From Desulfobulbaceae bacterium UBA5628 (GTDB lineage: Bacteria > Desulfobacterota > Desulfobulbia > Desulfobulbales > Desulfurivibrionaceae), in the NCBI GenBank assembly GCA_002421565.1, contig DIKC01000182.1, positions 1 to 11,094 on the forward strand: 11,094 nt of DNA, written 5' to 3'. A program made the translations under genes and the position numbers. Shown one piece after another: positions 6,163-11,094 of this stretch. How positions within the stretch are numbered: the stretch's first letter is position 1; each line of letters starts with the position of its first letter. Below the pieces are notes generated by a model. The model was not told the origin of the DNA, ran no database searches, and saw only the letters and a list, made by a program, of their open reading frames with translations.

Positions 6163-7531
6163 ACTCTACCAGCATGCCCCAGCGGGAGAGTTTGCGGCGG
6201 AGGGTGCTGTAGTCGATGTCGAGCAGGCGGGCGGCCCGGCTTTTGTTGCCCTCCACCGTCTGGAGCACGTTTTCGATGTGGGTCTTTTCCAGTTCCGCCA
6301 GGGTCAGGGCCACGGGATAGGGGGAGGGCGTCTCCAATCGCCGGGCGGCTGGGGTCTTGACTTCGGCCGGGAGATCGTCGGCAATGATGGTCTCGCCATC
6401 GGTGAGGGTGATCGCCCGTTCCAGCACGTTTCCCAGCTCCCGGACATTGCCCTCCCAGGCGGCCCGGAGCAGCAGATCATCGGCCTCCCGGCTGATCCCG
6501 CGAATGGTCTTGCCGGTTTTGGCGGCGAATTTGCCGATGAAATACCGGGCCAGGAGGGGGATGTCGTCCCGCCGTTCCCTGAGCGGCGGGATTTCCAGGG
6601 GGATGACGTTGAGCCGGTAGTAAAGATCCTTGCGGAAGGCGCCCCGTTCCGTCGCTTCCTTGAGGTCTTCGTTGGCGGCGGCGATTACCCGCACCTCGAC
6701 GCTGATCGTCTCCTTGCCGCCCAGCCGCCGGAAGTTTCTTTCCTGGAGAAAACGGAGCAGCTTGACCTGCATGGCCGGGCTGATGCTGCTTACCTCGTCG
6801 AGCAGCAGGGTGCCGCCCCCGGCCGCCTCGCACAGCCCGATCTTGCGGGCCACCGCCCCGGTAAAGGCGCCTTTTTCATGGCCGAAGAGTTCGGATTCCA
6901 GCAGTTCGTCCGGCAGCGCCCCGCAGTTGATGGCGATAAAGGGCTGGGCCGCCCGCCGGCTGCGGTAGTGAATATCCTTGGCGATCAGTTCCTTGCCCAC
7001 CCCGGACTCGCCGATCAGAAGGACGGTGCCGTCGCTCTCCCGGATTTTTGCGACCAGGGAAAGAATCCGTCGCATGGCCGGGCTGACCCCGATGATCTCC
7101 GGGGCCTGGGAGCCGCCGGCCAACTGCCGCCTGAGACCGCGATTTTCCAGTTTCAGCTTCCGGGTTTCGGCCGCCCGGGCCACGATGATCTGCAACTGTT
7201 CCGGGTCAAAGGGTTTGGGGATGAAGTCGTAGGCCCCGGCCTTGATCGCGGTGACCGCCGAGGCCACCGAGGCGTAGGCGGTGATCACGATGATCACCAG
7301 ATCCGGGTCCAGGGCCTGGGCCGCCTTGATCAGCCGCAGGCCGTCGATCTCCGGCATGTTGAGGTCGGTGATGATGATGTCCGCCGGCTCACCTTGTTGC
7401 AGTCTCTGGAGGGCGGCGGGGGCCGAATTGAACAGTTCGAGCTCGTAACCCTCCGGCGTCAGGGAGCGGCGGAGGATGGTCAGCATGGTCTCCTCGTCGT
7501 CAACGGCGATGATTTTCAAGGCTTTATCCAT
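6161..7531 (-). CDS. NtrC-family sigma-54-dependent response regulator
   Basis: This cytoplasmic activator, once phosphorylated, remodels sigma-54 RNA polymerase by ATP hydrolysis. The 456-residue protein has the full three-domain layout. The receiver (about 6-120) has acidic residues DDE at 11-13, phospho-acceptor Asp56 in DIIITDLNMPEIDG and Lys106 in IPKPF. The AAA+ domain (about 145-375) has Walker A GESGVGKE at 174-181, the sigma-54 contact loop GAFTGA at 221-226 and Walker B TLLLDE at 241-246. A Fis-type helix-turn-helix (about 412-453) contains GNKSRAARLLDIDYSTLRRKL. I chose the start at 7531 (MDKALKIIAVDDE): GAGGAG lies six bases upstream, and the 78 codons upstream in this frame are only a shadow of the kinase gene. 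It overlaps the kinase stop by 8 bases. The intact GAFTGA fits the -24/-12 promoter downstream. Confidence 0.95.
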   Translation of the reverse strand: MDKALKIIAVDDEETMLTILRRSLTPEGYELELFNSAPAALQRLQQGEPADIIITDLNMPEIDGLRLIKAAQALDPDLVIIVITAYASVASAVTAIKAGAYDFIPKPFDPEQLQIIVARAAETRKLKLENRGLRRQLAGGSQAPEIIGVSPAMRRILSLVAKIRESDGTVLLIGESGVGKELIAKDIHYRSRRAAQPFIAINCGALPDELLESELFGHEKGAFTGAVARKIGLCEAAGGGTLLLDEVSSISPAMQVKLLRFLQERNFRRLGGKETISVEVRVIAAANEDLKEATERGAFRKDLYYRLNVIPLEIPPLRERRDDIPLLARYFIGKFAAKTGKTIRGISREADDLLLRAAWEGNVRELGNVLERAITLTDGETIIADDLPAEVKTPAARRLETPSPYPVALTLAELEKTHIENVLQTVEGNKSRAARLLDIDYSTLRRKLSRWGMLVE

Positions 7532-9278
7532 TCGATTCTCCTCGCGGCAGTCGCAGGCGGAAGGTGCTGCCCACTCCCGGGCGGCTTTCCATCCTGATTT
7601 CGCCGCCGTGGTTTCTGATGATCCCGTGGCATATTGCAAGACCCAGGCCAGTGCCCTCTCCGGTTTTTTTGGTGGTGAAAAAGGGGTGGAAGATGTGTTC
7701 CTGGTCTTCCTTGGCAATGCCGTAGCCGTTGTCGGCCACCGCGATTTCCACCATTTCCCGGTCACCGGCGGCAGTAATGGTGATGGTGCCGCTCTCGCTG
7801 ATCGCCTGGAGTGCGTTGATCAGGAGATTTTGCAGCACCTGGCTGATCTGGAGGGGGTCGATCGCGACCAGCGGCAGGTCGGGCGGGATTTCCCGTGCAA
7901 TGGTAATCGCCTTGGCCTGGTGCCGGATCCGGACCAGATTGATGGTCTCCTCGATCAGCGGCCCGATTGCGGTCGGTTCCTTGCGGGGCGGCGATTGCCG
8001 CGCATAGGAGAGCAGGTCCTGGACGATCCGGGCGCAGCGCTGGGCATTGTCGATGATCGATTCAAGATCCTCCCCGGTGTCGGGGGCAAGCTGGTTCCGG
8101 CGGGCCAGCTTGGCAATGCCGATGACATTGGCGAGGGGATTGTTGACCTCATGGGCGATGCCGGAAGCGAATTCGCCGATTGCGGCCAGCCGTTCCGCCT
8201 TGGCCAGCCGTTCCTCGACAATCCGCAGGCGGCTGATGTTTTCCGCCATTTCATTGAACTCCCGGGATAACTCCCCGATTTCATCCTCGGAATCGACCTT
8301 GATCCGGTGGTTGAACTCCCCCCGGCCGATCCGTTCCGCCCCTTGCCGCAGCCTGGTCAGGGGGCCGGTCACCTTCCGCATGGTGAGAAAGAGCAGGGTG
8401 ATGGAAACGGCCAGGATCGCGAACAGCAGCATCGCCAGGGTGAGATGGGCCTTGAGGATAATGGCCGGCAACAGGTTGGGTTGGAGGATCAGGGCCGAGC
8501 CCAGGGCAAGACCGGCCCGGTCGCTGAGCGGGAAGCTGCCGCTCAGATATTCCCGGTCGGCCAGGGAGATGGCCCCTTCCGGGGCGGCCGCCGCTGCCGG
8601 TCCCGGCCGGCCGGGAGGGAGGTCGGGCAGGGTGGAGATGATGACCAGGCCCTCGGCGTCCAGGAGAATGATCTCGGTATCGCTCAAAGCCTTGATCTTG
8701 CCGAGCAGTTCCTGGTCCAGGCGAATACCGGCGGTGATCGTGCCGATCAACTGCTTTTCATGGTAGAAGATCGGCTCCGAGGCCTTGATGATGAAGAGGT
8801 GCTCGGCGGTCAATTCCAATCCGGCCGCCCCCTTGCCTTGCAGGGCGCTGGCGATGATGGGGTCGGCGGCGCGATCCTGGTCGAACTGGGCGGGCAGTTC
8901 GGCGGCCGCCACCACCCGCCCTTGGCTGTCCCCGACCTCCACCGAACCGAGCCCAAAGGAGTAGTAGAGGCGGGAGGCGGCCCGCAAGGGGTGTTCCCGT
9001 TCGCCGGCCAGTTCGGTGTGGTAAAAGAGGGAGTCCTTCAATTCCCGGTCGTCGCTGAACAGTTTGGCGTAATCTTCCACCCGCCGCTGGTAGTCGTGGA
9101 CGATCTTGAGCGCCAGTTGGCGGGTGTTGGCAAGATGCCGCTGCTGCTGGCCGAGGAGGCTGGTCTCAAGCAGATGAACCACTGCCGGCATGATGGTGAC
9201 CATTACCAGCAAGATGATCAGCATCAGGGCGGCGGTGATTTTGTAGCGGATGGGGAGGCGACGCCAGAAGCGGCTCAT
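7524..9278 (-). CDS. Membrane sensor histidine kinase with extracytoplasmic sensing domain
   Basis: This inner-membrane kinase should sense outside conditions and phosphorylate the regulator encoded next to it. In 584 residues it shows a first membrane helix (about 14-36), an extracytoplasmic domain of about 235 residues with Cache-like stretches (VGDSQGRVVAAAEL, QLIGTITAGIRLDQELLGKI), and a second helix (about 277-299). A HAMP domain follows (about 300-352), then HisKA with His376 in GIAHEVNNPLANV. The ATPase domain has the N-box NLLINALQAI, DNGYGI, HPFFTTKK and GTGLGL. The HEVNNP / PFFTTK subtype is the usual partner of NtrC-type regulators. A long helical stretch (about 37-80) after the first helix could contact a periplasmic binding protein. 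Its ATG overlaps the stop codon of the binding-protein gene as ATGA, and its Shine-Dalgarno is weak, consistent with coupling. Confidence 0.94.
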   Translation of the reverse strand: MSRFWRRLPIRYKITAALMLIILLVMVTIMPAVVHLLETSLLGQQQRHLANTRQLALKIVHDYQRRVEDYAKLFSDDRELKDSLFYHTELAGEREHPLRAASRLYYSFGLGSVEVGDSQGRVVAAAELPAQFDQDRAADPIIASALQGKGAAGLELTAEHLFIIKASEPIFYHEKQLIGTITAGIRLDQELLGKIKALSDTEIILLDAEGLVIISTLPDLPPGRPGPAAAAAPEGAISLADREYLSGSFPLSDRAGLALGSALILQPNLLPAIILKAHLTLAMLLFAILAVSITLLFLTMRKVTGPLTRLRQGAERIGRGEFNHRIKVDSEDEIGELSREFNEMAENISRLRIVEERLAKAERLAAIGEFASGIAHEVNNPLANVIGIAKLARRNQLAPDTGEDLESIIDNAQRCARIVQDLLSYARQSPPRKEPTAIGPLIEETINLVRIRHQAKAITIAREIPPDLPLVAIDPLQISQVLQNLLINALQAISESGTITITAAGDREMVEIAVADNGYGIAKEDQEHIFHPFFTTKKTGEGTGLGLAICHGIIRNHGGEIRMESRPGVGSTFRLRLPRGESNG

Positions 9279-10090
9279 GGCGGGCCGGTCCTGACCCGGC
9301 CGAAGTTGCGGCCGATGATTGCCTGGCCTGCGGGGCTCAGGACAAAGTCGATGAATTGCCTGGTAAAGCCGGAGGGTTGGCCTTTGGTGAGGATGGCGAG
9401 ATCGCCGACCAGGGGGTAGCGGCCGGCTTCCACTTCCGCCGGGGTGGCCTCCCGGCCATCGACCCGGAGGCTTTTCACCGCCGCGCCTACGCTCAAAACC
9501 TTGCTGACCACCCCCAGGGCGGCCGGGAATTTCTCCACGTAATCGATGATTTCCTGATCGGTGTTGACGATAATCGCCTTTGGCGCCAAAGGTCCGCTCA
9601 ACCCCAGCACCTCTCTTACCGGTTCGGCCATATCCCGGCAGTGGTCGCGAAAGACCAGGGCAATGGGGCGATCCGGGCCGCCCACTTCTTGCCAGTTGGT
9701 GATCTCGCCGCGATGGATGGCGGCGATCTGTTCCAAGCTGAGATCGGTCAGGGGATTTTGCCGGTTGACCAGCGCCGCTTTGATGTCAATGGCCACCCGG
9801 TGGGTTACCAGATCATATTTGTCGCTGGTGGCCTGGTCAAGGGGGCAGCAGATGCCGCCCATCTGATAGCGGTCCTTGACCACCACCGCGATCCCGTCCC
9901 GGCAGCCGCCGCCCTTGACGATCAACGGCAGCCCGGTTTTGCGGTGGAAGGCGCGGGCCAATTCTTCCAAGGCGCCGTGGGTCAGGATATGGGTGCCCTG
10001 GTAGCCGAACTGGGCGGCGGCCGCAGGCAGCCAACCCGTCAACAGCAGGGCCAGCGTCAACAAGCAGGTGGGTCGCCATTTCTCGCGCAT
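9275..10090 (-). CDS. Secreted PstS-like substrate-binding protein with cysteine-containing ligand loops
   Basis: This predicted periplasmic protein has 271 residues. MREKWRPTCLLTLALLLTGWLPAAAA is a signal peptide with cleavage likely after Ala26. The mature part follows the phosphate-binding (PstS/PBP-like) plan: GALEELARAFHRKTG, VAIDIKAALVNRQNPLTDLSLEQIAAIHRGEITNWQEVGGPDRPI, and a C-terminal FIDFVLSPAGQAIIG. Where PstS-type proteins carry small hydroxyl/glycine ligand loops, this one has GGGCRDG (C63-R64-D65) and FRDHCRDM (C151-R152-D153), plus a vicinal pair GGICCPLD (C81-C82). The ligand is therefore probably not ordinary phosphate, an inference. No permease genes adjoin it; the kinase gene does, overlapping by ATGA. 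I took the start at 10090, which overlaps the pyk stop as TGATG and has GAGG eight bases upstream. A sensory role is favoured. Confidence 0.85.
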   Translation of the reverse strand: MREKWRPTCLLTLALLLTGWLPAAAAQFGYQGTHILTHGALEELARAFHRKTGLPLIVKGGGCRDGIAVVVKDRYQMGGICCPLDQATSDKYDLVTHRVAIDIKAALVNRQNPLTDLSLEQIAAIHRGEITNWQEVGGPDRPIALVFRDHCRDMAEPVREVLGLSGPLAPKAIIVNTDQEIIDYVEKFPAALGVVSKVLSVGAAVKSLRVDGREATPAEVEAGRYPLVGDLAILTKGQPSGFTRQFIDFVLSPAGQAIIGRNFGRVRTGPP

Positions 10091-11094
10091 CAGATAATCC
10101 TCACCTGGACCGTTTCCACGAATTTGCCGCCGGCCAGGATGTCGGAGAGGACGATGATCCGGTCGCCGGGCTTGATCAGCTCCTTTTTCAGCAATTGTTC
10201 GGTGGCCCGCTGGATGGAAACCTCCGGGTCGCTGGAAAGTTTTACCAAGAGGGCGTGGACCCCCCAGTAAATCCCCAGCCGCCGCCGGACATGGGTGGTG
10301 TTGGTGAAGGCGAAGATCGGGGAAGCGGGCCGGCAATTGGACAACAGCGCGGCCATCAGTCCCCGTCTGGTGATGACCAGGGTCCCGGCAGCCCCCAGGT
10401 TGTTGCCCAGGATCGCGGCGCTGCGGGAAATTTCCACCTTGGAACGGATGCGGGCCGCCGCCTGCGGACCTTCGTTTCCTTTGCTCCCGGCGCAGTAAGG
10501 TTCCCCGGCGTCTGCTCCCACAGGGCTGTTCAGCTCCTGGTGCCTTTCGATCCGTTTGGCCACCACGTCCATGACCTCCAGGGCTTTGAAGGGATAACGG
10601 CCGGTGGCGGTTTCGCCGGAAAGCATGATGGCATCGGTTCCCTGCTGAACGGCATGGGTGATGTCGGTGACTTCGGCCCGGGTCGGAGTGGGGTTGACGA
10701 TCATCGATTCCAGCATGTGGGTGGCCACCACCACCGGTTTGCCTGCCCGCCGGCATTTTTTGACGATTTCGTCCTGCAAAAGCGGCACTTCCTCGTAGGA
10801 GAGTTCCGCCCCCAGATCCCCCCTGGCGATCATGATGCCGTCGGCCACGGCAATGATTGCATCCAGCTCCGGGATGGAGGCGGCGCTTTCAATCTTGGCC
10901 AGAATTTCCACGGCCACCCCCTGCTCCTGCAGGTGATGCTGCAGCTCGATGATCGGCTGGGCAGTCCGGACAAAGGACAGGGCGATGAAATCGATGCGCT
11001 GCGCGATCCCGAAATCGATGTCCAGCCAGTCCTGCTCCGTGATGGCGGGCAGGGCCGCGCTTTTGCCCCGGACATTGAGATGCCGCCGCGAACC
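10090..11094 (-). CDS. pyk: Pyruvate kinase, C-terminal two thirds (N-terminus outside window)
   Basis: Pyruvate kinase converts phosphoenolpyruvate and ADP to pyruvate and ATP in the last step of glycolysis. The frame is open to the window edge and gives about 334 residues. The first 59 codons lie upstream of the first internal ATG and read SRRHLNVRGKS and LPAITEQDWLDIDFGIAQRIDFIALSFVR. The TIM-barrel motifs VEILAKIES (catalytic lysine), DGIMIARGDLGAEL, KPVVVATHMLESM, NPTPTRAEVTD and DAIMLSGETA follow. The allosteric C-terminal domain (EISRSAAILGNNLGAAGTLVITRRG onward) is complete. About 140 N-terminal residues are missing from view. The stop codon overlaps the start of the binding-protein gene as TGATG, so the sensory genes appear to be translated off the pyk message, an unusual pairing. 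Confidence 0.96.
   Translation of the reverse strand, partial: GSRRHLNVRGKSAALPAITEQDWLDIDFGIAQRIDFIALSFVRTAQPIIELQHHLQEQGVAVEILAKIESAASIPELDAIIAVADGIMIARGDLGAELSYEEVPLLQDEIVKKCRRAGKPVVVATHMLESMIVNPTPTRAEVTDITHAVQQGTDAIMLSGETATGRYPFKALEVMDVVAKRIERHQELNSPVGADAGEPYCAGSKGNEGPQAAARIRSKVEISRSAAILGNNLGAAGTLVITRRGLMAALLSNCRPASPIFAFTNTTHVRRRLGIYWGVHALLVKLSSDPEVSIQRATEQLLKKELIKPGDRIIVLSDILAGGKFVETVQVRII

Noticed and set aside
5993..7597. 534-codon plus-strand open frame
   Set aside because: It is antisense to the response regulator, whose receiver, AAA+ and Fis motifs are clear. Long open antisense frames are expected in GC-rich coding DNA, and the translation shows no known domain.
7532..7765. N-terminal extension of the response regulator
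   Set aside because: These codons overlap the kinase ATPase domain in another frame, and MDKALKIIAVDDE with GAGGAG upstream is the normal receiver start.
8307..9419. 370-codon plus-strand open frame
   Set aside because: It is antisense to the histidine kinase, with glycine/glutamine-rich low-complexity translation typical of shadow frames.
9275..10090. Ordinary phosphate-binding PstS of a phosphate importer
   Set aside because: There are no pstCAB genes nearby, and both presumed phosphate-binding loops are replaced by C-R-D, so the pstS symbol was not assigned.
10091..10756. N-terminal extension of the binding protein
   Set aside because: It is a shadow of pyruvate kinase. The true start at 10090 begins a clear signal peptide with a ribosome site.
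1..11094. CRISPR array, tRNA, rRNA or full insertion sequence
   Set aside because: No regularly spaced repeats, no tRNA or rRNA signatures and no transposase-like protein were seen on either strand.

Overview
The window is GC-rich, densely packed bacterial DNA with no RNA genes and no full-length transposase. The proB-proA-nadD order, a sigma-54-dependent two-component system, a secreted protein with a CxxCH motif and the dispersed palindromes together suggest a Desulfobacterota (former Deltaproteobacteria) relative, perhaps Desulfobulbales. This placement is an inference from gene order and protein flavour, not from a marker gene.

Plus strand, 1-2203: the 3' end of proB (glutamate 5-kinase), all of proA (glutamate-5-semialdehyde dehydrogenase) and nadD (nicotinate-nucleotide adenylyltransferase). 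They form a tight proline/NAD housekeeping operon, with proA and nadD overlapping. nadD carries an in-frame palindromic insert in a variable loop.

Minus strand, 11094 down to 6161: the 3' two thirds of pyruvate kinase (pyk), then a secreted PstS-like substrate-binding protein, a membrane histidine kinase and an NtrC-type response regulator. The start and stop codons of neighbouring genes overlap at every junction, so the four genes look like one translationally coupled operon. The last three resemble in layout the periplasmic-binder/kinase/sigma-54-regulator sets known from arsenite sensing (AioXSR). No cognate ABC permease is present, so the binding protein is more likely a sensor subunit than a transporter part. 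Its two presumed anion-binding loops read C-R-D instead of the PstS serine/threonine/glycine type.

Minus strand, 6160 down to 4721: a 287-base gap holds a terminator for the regulator operon, a 49-base palindrome and a good match to a -24/-12 (sigma-54) promoter. The promoter points at a secreted beta-propeller protein with one CxxCH motif. Tandem hairpins with a T-tract follow that gene.

Minus strand, 4720 down to 2227: a MacB/LolCDE-type ABC permease and ATPase pair, followed by the RNA 2',3'-cyclic phosphodiesterase gene thpR, which converges on nadD.

The main hypothesis is that an extracytoplasmic ligand is detected by the CRD-type binding protein and relayed through the kinase to the sigma-54 activator. 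The activator would then switch on the adjacent propeller gene and perhaps, by read-through, the ABC exporter. The ligand is not identifiable from sequence.
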